NCBI GenBank assembly: GCA_949825065.1
Contig: OX463859.1
Coordinates: forward strand, 6,424,217-6,488,216
Length of the DNA stretch: 64,000 nucleotides
From: Odontocerum albicorne
Taxonomy: Eukaryota > Arthropoda > Insecta > Trichoptera > Odontoceridae
Reading direction: 5' to 3'
The notes under the pieces are model-generated. The model searched no databases, had not been told where the DNA came from, and worked only from the letters and a program-made list of their open reading frames with translations. Shown here piece by piece: positions 31,770 to 42,969 of this stretch (the first letter of the stretch is position 1; each line of letters begins with the position of its first letter). The translations under genes and the position numbers were made by a program.

Positions 31770-32060
31770 ATAATAATAAAAATACTATTTATATAACGCT
31801 CTTCAGAGAGCAGATTCTTCTCAAGTGCGCTCTGACTGAAAAAGTTGAATTTAAAGATAGGAAGGTAGTGGCTGCGGTTATTGGTTTAAGTATTGTACTT
31901 CTGCGCATCTGCTTGTGTTAAGAAAAATAAATTTGGTTAGAAAACTTACCGAAAAAGACTAACTGCAAAGACATTTTATAGATCTCCCGGTATGTGAAAT
32001 AACATATTCGGATTTAAGAGTAGTGTGAAGTATGCGTGTAGCGTTCAAATACCATCATAA
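31770..32060 (+). repeat. SINE-2 copy
   Basis: GTAGTGGCTGCGGTTATTGG, CTTCTGCGCATCTGCTTG and GATCTCCCGGTATGTG align with 9400-9560. Confidence 0.65.
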
Positions 32061-32074
32061 ATTTTGAGTAGACA

Positions 32075-32255
32075 ATAAATAAATAAATATAGGTTAATTT
32101 ATAGCAATATGTATGCACATGTATAAATACATTCGGAAACCGTACATATATCTCATGATAAATAGCAGAAAATACATTTAAGAGAGAAGCTATCAAAAGG
32201 ACTGGGCTCATCTAATAACACCCTACGCGGTCGAGATACACCCCATCAATATGAT
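32075..32255. repeat. Repeat shared with 54665-54880
   Basis: Both contain AAGCTATCAAAAGG and GGGCTCATCTAATA, followed by ATACACCCCA-type sequence. Probably a LINE 3' end; type not determined. Confidence 0.6.
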
Positions 32256-32364
32256 ATATCCAAAAACGACTTGTTAATGAAAAAAATGGAAATAAATATG
32301 ATAAAGTATCCAATCCACGTTTAAATTCACTACCTCCATAGTTGATCGGACATCAACTTCTTCT

Positions 32365-32620
32365 TCATCTTCTTTTAGGCCTGCTATGCTCTTGCATTAT
32401 CGTTTCCCTCTTGTGACGTCGACTGCCAGCTGTCTTTCCATCTTTTGGGAGGTCGTCCTGGAGGTCTGCTTGCTTGGAGGATACTAACCCTGGCCATTCT
32501 TACGGCTCTTGCTTCCGCCATTCTGGATACATGTTCGTTCCAGAACCTTCTTCTATGTCGTCTCCATCAGACAATATCTTCAACTTCTTCGCACATCCTT
32601 CGGATCAGACATCTGTTAAG
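32365..32620 (-). pseudogene. LINE C-terminal fragment (PPGRPPKRW type)
   Basis: Minus-strand translation gives RRFWNEHVSRMAEARAVRM, ILQASRPPGRPPKRWKDSW and then QSTSQEGNDNARA, an insect LINE C-terminus. It abuts a mariner fragment at 32618. Confidence 0.78.
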
Positions 32621-32960
32621 TTAAAATGCTCATGAATGGTTCTATTCGATATCTTCAGTATCTCAGCAATCCCTCGTATCGTAGAACGCTGGTTATTATC
32701 GATCAAATCTTGATTTGGTCATCATCACTAGTAATCTGCCTTTTACAGCACACACCGTCTTCGAGTGCCATTTCACTATTATGGATATTTTCAAACAATA
32801 TTTGATACACACGATCGGTCACTGCATTATCGTTATACATAATATGTACATGTGTCTTTTTTGTTTTGTCGCATATTTTTTTCATTTGCAGTTGGAAAAA
32901 AAAATATAAACGAAGAATTTTTTTTGTTGCATCTTCAAAATTACGTAAAAAACTCAAGTA
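32618..32960 (-). pseudogene. mariner transposase N-terminal half
   Basis: The minus-strand frame 32957-32703 has VYQILFENIHNSEMALED then ITSDDDQIKI, continuing as LIDNNQRSTIRGIAEILKIS and NRTIHEHF. These are the second helix-turn-helix and linker of a mariner transposase. The catalytic domain is missing. Confidence 0.75.
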
Positions 32961-34118
32961 ATTTGGGTAAACAGTGACAAAAAATGGACTAAATCTTTCA
33001 CAATAATATACATTCAGCGTTTTCGGAATAAAGTTAGCTAAGAAACTTGGGTCTTAATGACATATCCGAGAAATAAGAAACTACTTTCTGGACAGTCAAA
33101 TTATTTAATTATTTAACATTTTCATAATTCTCTGCTTAAAAGTAATTTCTACTTATCAGCCAGTTTTTGTTTCAAAATCACTGTCGGTATTCGTGTATGT
33201 GTATGTCTTAAACTTAGTAATTGTTAATAATATTTGAGAAAAAAATAACAAAAAATACTATAAAATATAAATCTTAAGGAAAATAGAACTTAGGGAGGGA
33301 ATAATATGGGAAGGTAGGGACATGGAATATTTTGAGATAAATATTGTTCCTTTAGCTTTTTTTTTAATATCAATAAGGATGCACGTGTACGTGTACGTGT
33401 ACACCTGATTGAGCTAGGCAGATCATTCCTAAGATGAACAAGTGAACCGGAAAAGATGACGTTTAGAAAGATTTTTGATGAGTTCGTATACAGAGGATTC
33501 TGTCATCAACAGGTCAAACATAAGCGGAAAATAAAATTGGTGTCACGACATGATTATATATAAAAATCAAATTCAACGTCATATTTAATTAATAACGTTT
33601 AAAATTGTTTTCTTTATAATATAAGATTTCACAAAATCTTATTTTATAAAGATATTATCTTTTTACAATACAATTCAATTATGGCAGAGCTTGACAAGTT
33701 TTCTGCAGGTGATTAATAAGAAATTTAGTTTAATATGAAATTATTTTTGAACAGCGACGTCACGATCATTTACTAGGGCTTTTACTCATTATTTCACAAT
33801 ATAGTCACTGGAGAGAGGTAGGTACCCTCGACGTCAACTTCGCTTTGCCGCCATTTTTGTCTATGGCATTCATCCGACAGATATTAGCGGGAAATTTGAC
33901 AGGCAATAGGTAACGAGAAACGGAAGAAAATTTTACCATTGAGGTTTCATGAATTCCTTCTCGGCTATATTTCATTCTTAATAATCATTATTATTTTAAA
34001 AGAAAATATAAAATAACATTGTGGAATATTATTTTTTGATTAAATTTATAACAGTACTTTTCCCCATTGCGGAGAGAGTTTAATTATTTCTTTAGAATGG
34101 TGATGTACCCTCTTAGTG
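32961..34118. other. No gene recognised
   Basis: AT-rich; a short ACGTGT microsatellite occurs at 33380-33403. Confidence 0.5.
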
Positions 34119-34126
34119 ATTTAAAC

Positions 34127-34625
34127 CAGTGTTCCCCAACCGGTGGTCCGCGGCCCGGTGCCGGGCCGCAGAGACTTTCCGCCGGGCCGCAAACAGTATG
34201 CCAAATTTCAAGAAATTCGCCATGCAAAAATATTAAATATAGGATTTTCATCCATGTCCTCAATAAAATCGAAACAAAGGAAAAGACTAGACGTGAATGC
34301 AGCACTTTGTCTGTCAGAGACAGCACTGCAGCCAAGAATATCCAATATATTAGCAAAGATGCAACAGCAGGTTTCGCATTAGTTAGTTGCAAAAACCCCA
34401 TGGTTTTTGTTAAATTTTAAGTGTATCCGACAATGTTACAATTTAAATTGTTTCACTGTTAAATGTATATTTGTCAATTATTGTTACATATGTCCATCTA
34501 TCACAATATAAGATTAAAAAAATATTAAACAAAAAAAAACATTTTTATTTCAGTATTAGTGGTCCGCGAAACAAAATTCCTTTTTTTTTACCGGTCCACA
34601 GGTCTAAAAAGGTTGGGGAACACTG
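34127..34625 (+). mobile_element. hAT element, 499-bp deletion derivative with exact 8-bp duplication
   Basis: Ends CAGTGTTCCCCAACC and GGTTGGGGAACACTG are perfect inverse repeats, flanked by ATTTAAAC at 34119-34126 and 34626-34633. The plus-strand frame near 34255-34382 encodes SSIKSKQRKRLDVNAALCL and RISNILAKMQQQVSH, the C-terminal end of a hAT transposase. It keeps the last ~45 codons and lacks the catalytic core. Confidence 0.93.
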
Positions 34626-34633
34626 ATTTAAAC

Positions 34634-35929
34634 AACTTCCCCACGATTTTCTCAAATCCTCGCCTATCGCAACTGAATTTCGCATTCCATTTTTGACAAC
34701 GTTTGAATAAAAAACAAGAAGCAAATATCTATAACAAAACAAAGGATTTTCAAAGTTTCAACTAAAAAGTCAACCCGTTCCATAGATAGACGCCTTGGGA
34801 TTTTTTCGATTAAATAATAGTCAGTGTTGCCATTCACAATAAACTACTTTATTATTCCACTAATTACATTAATCTCCACTACACATGTTTCTATCATATA
34901 TCCTGAGGCTTTCTTCAGGATATAAGGTAGAAACAGTGTGAGGTTATGAGAGCAGTTCTTATATCTGACTGGTGTATTGCTACAATGGACCATCCACATT
35001 AAAAATATTATTAATTTGTCAAAATTGATCGAAATACTTCATTTCTATTAAATTCATTAAAATATTTTTTTCTTATGAATTCGACAATTCCGCGTCTGTG
35101 TCCACGCCACAGGGCCAGCAACGGAAAAAAACTTATCATAAAACCCCACCTGTTGGATCAATTTGGAAGAACTATTTCAATAGATAAAGAAGAAATATAC
35201 TTTAATAAAATTCTACTTTTTTCCAAACATCGAAAATAATCTTAATTTACAATAGCGTAAATAATTGTCCGGTACATTAAACAAAAAATTACTTAAAAAT
35301 AATAATTTAAAAGCTTTTTCATAACGGAAAAGAAATGATATATATTATTATTGTGTAATTTTTATAAAGGATATTAAATTTCACATTCCTACCTGGAAAA
35401 AAACTGGGTAATACATCATTAGAATGTGACTTGAAAAGGCGCGCTTGTTAATAGAAAAAGGCCTTTTTGTCGAAATATTCGATTCGAGAATATTCCAAAA
35501 AGCGATTTTTTGCCAAATTTTCTAGAGTAGCGTCGTCGAATAAAAATATTTTTATATGAATAGATTTTAAGTGGATGTAGGCACAACACGAATAATAGGA
35601 TGATATGCGAAGTAAAGGGAGAATTGTTGGTATGACGCATTTAAAATGGCAGCATTTCTAAATATTATAATCTTGCTTAGAATATCTGGTATTACAATTT
35701 TTGAGAGAATAAGAAATTATCTGACCAAGGATAACAATTTATTTAAGACGAATGTTATAAATAGAACTAAGAAAAGAAAAGTCATCGCATTGGTCTAGTA
35801 GTAAACACACTTATGATCTTGAGTTTATGGATTCAATATTCAGCAGATTTACTTTTGAACTTATTTTATGTTCAGACTTGTTTTTACTGTCGTTTAGTAG
35901 CTGCCAAACATATCTGCTCTGTCTTCGTC
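34634..35929. other. No gene recognised
   Basis: AT-rich. A 10-bp stem TATATCCTGA with inverse TCAGGATATA lies at about 34896-34923. Confidence 0.5.
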
Positions 35930-36295
35930 GTCCTATGCCTTACGTCTGAGGATGGTGGCAGCCGTCGATTACCCTTTTAATGGTCTCTTTCGATCTAGAT
36001 ATATCCCGGGTCGATCGGAGAGCATCCGATATTGAAGGTCCCGTCGCAGACCTGATCAGCTCACTCCATCTAGTTGGTGATCTTCCTCGAGATCTCGTTA
36101 GTTCGACGTTTCCGACGGCCACAAGTTTCTCCAGGCAGGCTATTTGGATCTCTTCTCATGATGTGAACGAAATACTGCAGGACATGTCGCATACACAATG
36201 ACGAGAGGTGATTCTTTATTTTGAGCTCATTTGTTCTTATGGTTGTCCATGGTATCCAGAGCATTCTGCGCCAACACCATACAAAAATATTGAGA
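35930..36295 (-). pseudogene. LINE-R C-terminal fragment
   Basis: Minus-strand frames give IPWTTIRTN, LCMRHVLQYFVHIMRRDP and NSLPGETCGRRKRRTN, then in another frame GNVELTRSRGRSPTRWS and ELIRSATGPSISDALRS. One frameshift separates the two parts. Confidence 0.82.
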
Positions 36296-36804
36296 AGATC
36301 AGTGTTTGGACGAGCCTCATTTTCGTGTTTTTTGTAATGTTATTTTTTTAAGCATTTAAATTTTTTTAAAACTGCTTTTTAAATATACACAGATCACATT
36401 CGAGAAAAGATAGATCACATTCAGGCGCTACTGGAGCTGCCAGATGTGATTTGTTATTCCCGGTTTAAAATTGTTGAAATACATAAATTGTTGTTTATTA
36501 TATTTTTGCCCATTTGAGTGCTCCTGAAGCTATGCTCAATATTGTAATATATTTAAAGTATATTTCTTGATTGATTTTAATCGATAATAATGTATTTTTT
36601 GCTATTGCAATATTCATATTACTATTGCGTAATATTTAATAAATATTTATTTGTGTTAAATATTCTTATTATTTGTCAAATATTCCTCATATTTTTATTC
36701 GATCGATTTTTTACTGTTCTAAAATGTTAAGTAGAAATAAAACCAGAACGTTTTAATAATTATTAATAAAATTAATTATTATTAATATAATAATAACCGA
36801 GTCA
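36296..36804. other. No gene recognised
   Basis: Very AT-rich; AGATCACATTC occurs twice near 36391-36422. Confidence 0.5.
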
Positions 36805-37310
36805 TTTTTTTTAATTTCAGGAACGTGACGAAGTCGCACGGGGCCAAGTCCGGAGAATATGGTGGATGAGGAATCAAATCGAAACACGATATGTGCAATT
36901 TTGCCATTGCAACGGTCGATTTGTAGGAGCGCGCATTGTCCTGGTGGAAGATAACTTTTTCGCGTTAATGTTGGCTGTTTTTCTTTCAATTCATCTTTCA
37001 AATGGTTCAACGATGCCGCCTAATATATTCCCGTTATTATCTTGCCCTATTTATTCCAAGTAGTCAATTATGACGATTCCTCGCGAATCTCAAAAAAAAA
37101 AAACAAACAGTGGCCACCACCTTCCCAATTGACAAAATGGTTTCGCCTTCTTCTGAATACTTTAACAAGTTCTTTTCTATTGTTTTGATTACTGTTTGGA
37201 CTCTGGTGTGTAGTGGTGGATTCGAGTTTCGTCCACAGTCACGAATAGACGCAAAAGTCCTCTCAAGTGCGTTAAAATGTCGTGCGCTGAATTAATCATC
37301 AAGCCAAAGA
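36805..37310 (-). pseudogene. mariner catalytic domain, frameshifted, all three Asp blocks visible
   Basis: Reading the minus strand downward, a first-Asp block VTVDETRIHHYTPESKQ occurs at ~37240-37190, then GKVVATV and GIVIIDYLE. A second-Asp block HQDNARSYKSTVAM lies near 36945, and PHPPYSPDLAPCDFVTFL near 36860-36815. Exactly 34 residues separate the second and third Asp. At least three frameshifts make it unreadable in any single frame. Open frames called on the plus strand here are antisense artefacts. Confidence 0.83.
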
Positions 37311-37375
37311 AACGTCGAAATTAATAAGTTAACATTTACCTTCCTACAATTTTAAGTAGTTTAATTAAAATGTGT
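37296..37375. repeat. ~80-bp direct repeat partner of 38648-38730
   Basis: CGAAATTAATAAGTTAACAT, TTACCTTCCTACAATTTTA and GTAGTTTAATTAAAAT recur on the other side of the TTAA element, in the same orientation. Confidence 0.7.
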
Positions 37376-37379
37376 TTAA

Positions 37380-38555
37380 CATTTCCCTTACTGTGTACTA
37401 AAAAATCCCGACAGCCACGTTGTTGGACTCTAAGTGTACAGTAAAAAATGTATGTTTTAAATAAAAATTATGCAAAATCTGCTAGGTTATTTTTTGTACA
37501 ATAATTAGCTATAAAAATCATTTCATTATGTATTAAAACGTCGAATAATATAAAATAAGTGCAAGAAATTATAAAATAAGAGCTGAAACAGAGAGACGAC
37601 ATTTCTATAGGAATTTAGTTTGTACCGTGACAATTATGGTGCGCACAGATATCATTATGCCCACTCTATCTGCGTATGCGTAATAGGGGTTTCCAGCCGT
37701 TTAATTGTATTTTTTCATAAAATAATACAATAAAACGTAGCATGTATTTTTTATGCAATAAAAATGAAATTCGAATAAAGACAATAAATAACATATTAAC
37801 AAAATATAAAATAAATATATAAATTCAAAAATAATAATATAAAAACAAACACAAAATTCAAATCAATTAAATATGCAATTTGGAAAATATAAACACTACA
37901 AAAAATTTGAAAATAGGAAAACCTATCATCAAAGTTTAATCCTGTGGAGAAAGTTATCGCAATTGGGGCACGAAATAACTTTTGTTTCTATTCTATGTAC
38001 TAAACACACAGGTGTTTGACAAACATTGCAGAATAACTAAATAAATCTTCTTATTCTGATATATTGCCTGTCGCCTCAAATCCCAAATCGCTATCGATAT
38101 TTCTCACCATCTCAATTATTATTTTTTTGAAAATGAAATAATAAAGAAAAATGTAACAAATATACATTTATCGTAAAAAGAGTAACGGTACAATAGAACA
38201 TACCAGATAAAAAATAACAATAGAAAAATATACCAGATAAAAAATAGAAAAAATAACAAAAATCAGGATTATAAAACTGGTGACGAATCCCTGGAACGGA
38301 TGTAAATATGAACTGTCAAAAATGAATAAGTCGTGGGCACCTTTTTGGCATACTTCGAAAAATTGTCGATCTAATATAAAATATTCATTTCTGTGGATAT
38401 TTATACATGTTTTTATTTCGTAATGACATTATTCAAATCATAGAGATTTTGATGAGGAATACATAAAGTATGAAGACCGTGCAATCAGTATATTTAGAGA
38501 AATTAAATAAAATATAAGTCCTGGTCACTCGCGTCCCATCACCGTACGGCAAGTG
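37380..38555. mobile_element. TTAA-flanked non-autonomous element, 1.18 kb
   Basis: TTAA at 37376-37379 and 38556-38559. The tips CATTTCCCTTACTGTG and the inverse of CGTACGGCAAGTG match those of the 216-bp element at 55846-56061, which also shares the inner blocks AAAATCTGCTAGGT and TAAGTCCTGGTCACTC. No transposase frame. piggyBac-type by target site. Confidence 0.7.
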
Positions 38556-38559
38556 TTAA

Positions 38560-39739
38560 TAAATAAGTAGTGCCATCTATGAATAGTTTCCTAAAGTATA
38601 AATAATGAGCTTTTATCCATTGGAAATTGTATCAGCATTCATTCTAAATTAATCATCGAGTCATAAAAAATATCGAAATTAATGTGTTAAAATTTACCTT
38701 CCAACAATTTTACGTAGTTTAATTAAAATCCTTTAGTCAAAAACTGAAACCAGTTTTCATGAAAATCGTTACCATGAAAATCATACGTCTTTTTCATTAA
38801 ACATATAAAATCTGATGTTATCCATTGTAGGTAGAAAATTATGGTTATTGAGAGAGGAAGTCAGAGTGTGAGTAGAATAAAAGGGAAAAACGATACGTGA
38901 GAGCAAGATTATTGAAAATTTTGTAAGTATGTTCATATCGTATGCCCGCACGAAGTGTGATATTGAAAGAATAGTAGCAGAAAGCAATAGAAAGAATAGA
39001 AGATTATATAATGTGTTTGTTGACGGGAGCTTTTCAAGGTAGGTAATCTCTCGTGATCGCGTATGATTGCCAACCATCCCGAGGACGGAAGACGCCTGTG
39101 TTTGTATTGATTTATTTTGCGCAAGCTGTTGTACTTCAGCAAAAACACTGCTTGATATATCAAAACAAAGATCAGGAGATCAAAATTCCATGACGATTGG
39201 TAGGTTAAATACGAGTATGCTGCAGCCTTTTTGTAAGGCAGATTGTTTTTTTTTACATACCTTTATAAAACAACAGCATATAAGCTATAGAAAAACATAA
39301 ATTCAGATGTACAACGGTCACAACGTAAAACCTGTCCGGAGTCGAATTTGGAAAGCCCACTTGTTTAGCGTAAATCATAACCATTCGACCACGTCAGCTG
39401 ATAAGAAAAGAAAACCTGCTTTTCAAGAGAAGGGAAGCTCATGGTGGAATTTTGGTCTAAACATTAGGATATATAAAAGAAACTTTAACGTGGCAAAAAA
39501 AGGTGAATAAAATAAGATAAATGCGGTAAAAAAAAGTTCAGTTGAGTAGAGTGTGTGAAAAACGAAAGAATAAGGAATAATGAGGTCATTAGGAAATAAT
39601 GCGGATTTAAAAAATATGTAGTGTTTAAGATGAAAAAAAGGAAAATTGAAAGATGTAGTGTTTAAGATGAAAAAAGGAGTATTTTTTCTTCCATTTTTTA
39701 CATTCAACATTCACCACACAGAAATAATGAATGTTGAAA
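38560..39739. other. No gene recognised
   Basis: Contains the second ~80-bp direct repeat (38648-38730); otherwise unassigned. Confidence 0.5.
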
Positions 39740-39878
39740 GTTTTATCAAAAATAATCTCTACGAGCTGTAAAGAAGGTGTGAGAAATTTAGGAAGCCCTA
39801 GGAAACCAGGACAAGACAAATATAAATTAATCAAATTCTGAAAGAAGGTAGAGTAAAAAGTTTTAAAATAATGAGACA
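39740..39878 (+). pseudogene. LINE-V fragment
   Basis: GGAAGCCCTAGGAAACCAGG and CAAATTCTGAAAGAAGGTAG are the LINE-V C-terminal coding block. Confidence 0.65.
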
Positions 39879-39879
39879 A

Positions 39880-40182
39880 TAAACTCGTAATTTCTAGTCA
39901 GTAAAATAACGTGTTTCATTCCCGATTTTTCCTTTCCTCTCCACCATCCCTTGCTTTTCTTTTGATTGATGATATTTTACTTTATATGAAAAATAATGTT
40001 CGGGTGATTGTCTGTCTTTGTGGGGTTCCTGGGCATATGCTCACGTATGTGTTTATGGATTTCGTGGGGATGGATAGTCATTTGAATGATTTATGCAACC
40101 ACGTAACTTGCTTCATTTACTTTTGTCTGGTTGGCAATAAGCCCGCCAGATTGTATTTGCAATAAAAGTGTTAAATAAATAA
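39880..40182 (+). mobile_element. LINE-A 3' UTR, near complete
   Basis: Starts AACTCGTAATTTCTAGTCAG, then GTGTTTCATTCCCG, CCTCTCCACCATCCC, GTTCGGGTGATTGTCTGTC, and ends TTGTATTTGCAATAAAAGTG and AAATAAATAA. It shows the 3' UTR is ~300 bp with a short A/T repeat tail. Confidence 0.85.
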
Positions 40183-40699
40183 CGTGGCAGATATTAAAGA
40201 AGTGTGCCAAGATATAATATTCGTAAGGTGGAGATCTGTTCTCTTCATCTACTCCAATAGTGACACGAAATGATGATGACGTGGCATCATTATCTATTTT
40301 GAATTTAAATGTAAACCATTTTTCTCAACTCTTTTTGGTTTGCGACTATCAAAAGATATAAAATTAAATTAAGATTTTGCGACCACCCTACGAAAATGTT
40401 ATATTTTATTGATACAGGTGCACATGTTGTACTTGCACAAATACGATAAACATTATCAGGTAAATATATCTACTGTTGTACGTCACTTGTTTGATTATGA
40501 TTACATTATTTACGCTATTTACAGCTCAGTAAGATAATAAATAAACAGACAATAATAAAATATTAATAAAACAATGCCGTGGCAATTTGACTGTATTTTT
40601 TTTAAATATATGTGCTTGTTTTTCATTTAAAATGTGTTTTAGTTCATTTGCAAACGTTATTTTCCCTCTCCGAGAATCGCGACCCATTTGTTCAGGATG
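40183..40699. other. No gene recognised
   Basis: Unassigned. Confidence 0.5.
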
Positions 40700-40990
40700 C
40701 TGTAAAACAGGGTTTGCCAACCTTTTGATCCACGTGCCATAGCCGATATTTGATCAAGGCTCGCGGACAGGTCAAGCATTTAAATGCCTGAAAAACGAGG
40801 TAACATACTCAAATTTGTCCTGATTTATATAGCGTTATTTAGTATTTTTTTGTAACCCTACCACTATCTTCCCTAAAGCACGGTGTCATGTATACCCTCG
40901 GCTTGCTAATATATTGCTACAGAGTGCCACCAAAGAATGTTTAGGTATACTGGATCTTACCTGCACCTTACGGTGGAAAACAATGTGACA

Positions 40991-41060
40991 CCACTGGGAA
41001 TCGAACTCGCAATCGCTGGTTCGTGAGCCAAACGAGTTAACCACTGAATCATGAGAGCTG
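40991..41060 (-). mobile_element. tRNA-like SINE head (not a tRNA gene)
   Basis: The minus strand reads CTCATGATTCAGTGGTTAAC (A-box side) and GAGTTCGATTCCCAGTGG (B-box side). The stems do not close as a functional tRNA acceptor, and the sequence continues into repeat DNA. Confidence 0.55.
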
Positions 41061-41439
41061 ACTGATTTTTACATTGATTTTTTATGTAATATATAACTTA
41101 TACAAGTGATGGATAGCTTGTTCGGAGTTTCGGTCCGATGGTAGGACACCTTACTCCTTCATCGGATAAGTTCTGACTGTTAAGATATTTATTGGAAATT
41201 TTTGGATCTTTTTGGGAATCGGGAAAGGATAGGTTTGTGGTAAATGTTTAGATTTTATGAATGATTATGAGAAATTATAAACGATTAAATACATATATAA
41301 ATATGATGATATATACATAATATTAAATACAAATATACATAAATTTGTGTCGTCACACACTGTTTTATATTGAATGGGTGAAAAAAAATAAAATAATGAT
41401 GGTGAATAAATTATAAGAATGAATATAGTATATATGTGA

Positions 41440-41640
41440 GTGTAATACGTGTGAAAGGAAGACCAAGGAAAGTGTGACTGGATCAAGTGAATGACATTCT
41501 GAAATAAAGAAACGTAGAAAGTCAAAGAAATTATAGAAGTTGTATGAGAAGGTGGATGGATGTGAAAGACGCGAAGAACGTGTGTCGAGATAGGAAAGTC
41601 TGGCGCTCTGCCTACCACGGCATGGAAATGGCGTGATGAT
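41440..41640 (+). pseudogene. LINE-V C-terminal fragment
   Basis: GGAAGACCAAGGAAAGTGTG, GATCAAGTGAATGACATTC, TTGTATGAGAAGGTGG and GAGATAGGAAAGTCTGGCG encode GRPRKVWLDQVNDI and the C-terminal Arg-rich tail with frameshifts. Confidence 0.72.
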
Positions 41641-41744
41641 ATATACTCGTACGTATGGTTGGTTGGTTCACATTTAAATAACATTTTTATTTTATTTTTT
41701 CTGTCTGAAATTTCGAGTGTGCCGCTATAATAATAATTATTATT

Positions 41745-41868
41745 ATTATTATTACACATGACAAGAAATATACACAATTTGAGAAAAACAACAGATAATT
41801 TGATTTGGACATACAATTTTAATGGATCTGGGTTTGTTGCCTTTCATTTGTCGTATCCCCAGTAAACT
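41745..41868. repeat. Repeat shared with 23462-23590
   Basis: Same order of blocks as at 23462: ATGACAAGAAATATACAC, AATGGATCTGGGTTTGTTG and CCCCAGTAAACTAGG. Confidence 0.7.
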
Positions 41869-42308
41869 AGGCTTTTGCCTGTATCTCACTGAGGATATTT
41901 AGCATGAGAAAAATAAATCGATACTTCTTTCCGATTTTTGATTACACAAAAACAAAACCCCGTTGCACGCTCTCATCAACCTGACAAACAGTGACACTCA
42001 ACTACAACTGGAAACATCTTGCGAAATTCAACTCCTCACACATCATCACTCCAGAAATACCAAAAATATTCATCCCACACTATACCGCACACAATCATAA
42101 GAATAAAAATCAAAATCAAAACAAAATTAAAACAAAAAAAAAAATACACAGAAACACAAATACAAAAACAACCAAAATTAAAACAACAAGAAGAAACCCA
42201 CACTCACGAGCCTACATAAATCCCTTCCACTCGTCATTCATCCTGAAAGCCCAAGTACTCAAAATCCTGTCGCAATAACAACCACGCTCCGATCGACTGT
42301 CTAAATGG

Positions 42309-42347
42309 TTTTCCTACCTTTACCTTGTTAAGGTAAAGGTAGGAAAA
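42309..42347. repeat. Perfect 18-bp hairpin with 3-nt loop
   Basis: TTTTCCTACCTTTACCTT, loop GTT, then the exact inverse. Similar in style to 7572-7620. Confidence 0.9.
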
Positions 42348-42422
42348 TTAAACTATGTTTTTTTTTCATAATTCATTAAAAAACAGCTTGTGGGCCGCGG
42401 GTTGGGCATGCCTGCTGTAAAG

Positions 42423-42969
42423 TTATAGAAACATCAAATTTAAAATAAAATTTACCTTTTTGATAATTTTGTTAATAAAATACGCAAAAACGAGTTTTCT
42501 CAAAAACCGTTACGTAGAGAACGTACGTCTCTAAAATGAAATGTATACCATAAAATGGGATGTCACCCTTAATAGGTTTGATCTGTACCACCAGAACTTT
42601 GCTCCTAGCACGGAGAGTATTCTGCTGAATAGGACTTTGAAATGATGTCTTTGAAATATTTTCAAAAACTTGCTCGTACTGGATCTTTTCAAGACACCTA
42701 TTAACAAACCATGTTTGAATTTCTACTTAATGCCCAGGCGTTGAAATAAGTTCGTTCAATAATAAGGGAAACACGTTTTCGTAGATTCTTAGAGATTGCT
42801 TCGTATTTCGTTTTGCAAAGAGCAAATTAGTTTATGAGTTCTGTTATCAGAGCAGTACGTTTACGTGTGATGAGCAAGTTGAAAGGAACATTGAAATAAT
42901 AGTATAACAGGAAACAAGGTTAATGGATAATTTAATCTTAAATACAATCCGAACAATATTAACAGTAAA
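42423..42969. other. No gene recognised
   Basis: Unassigned; may include the decayed 3' part of the neighbouring transposase. Confidence 0.45.

Larger units (their letters stand above)
40708..42414. mobile_element. hAT-like element (1.7 kb) with 8-bp duplication and nested repeats
   Basis: The left tip CAGGGTTTGCCAACC and right tip GGTTGGGCATGCCTG are inverted with mismatches. CTGTAAAA (40700-40707) and CTGTAAAG (42415-42422) flank it. No transposase is recognised. It hosts a SINE-like tRNA head, a LINE-V fragment and other repeats. Confidence 0.72.

Noticed and set aside
33380..33403. Regulatory element of repeated ACGTGT
   Set aside because: A very short microsatellite without gene context.
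36866..37063. Plus-strand 65-codon protein
   Set aside because: Antisense to mariner catalytic blocks.
41265..41816. 183-codon minus-strand protein, the longest frame but one
   Set aside because: Low-complexity and antisense to LINE-V sequence in part; no motif.
41991..42278. Lys/Asn/Thr-rich protein
   Set aside because: A simple AAAAC/AAAAT-rich stretch with no coding signature.
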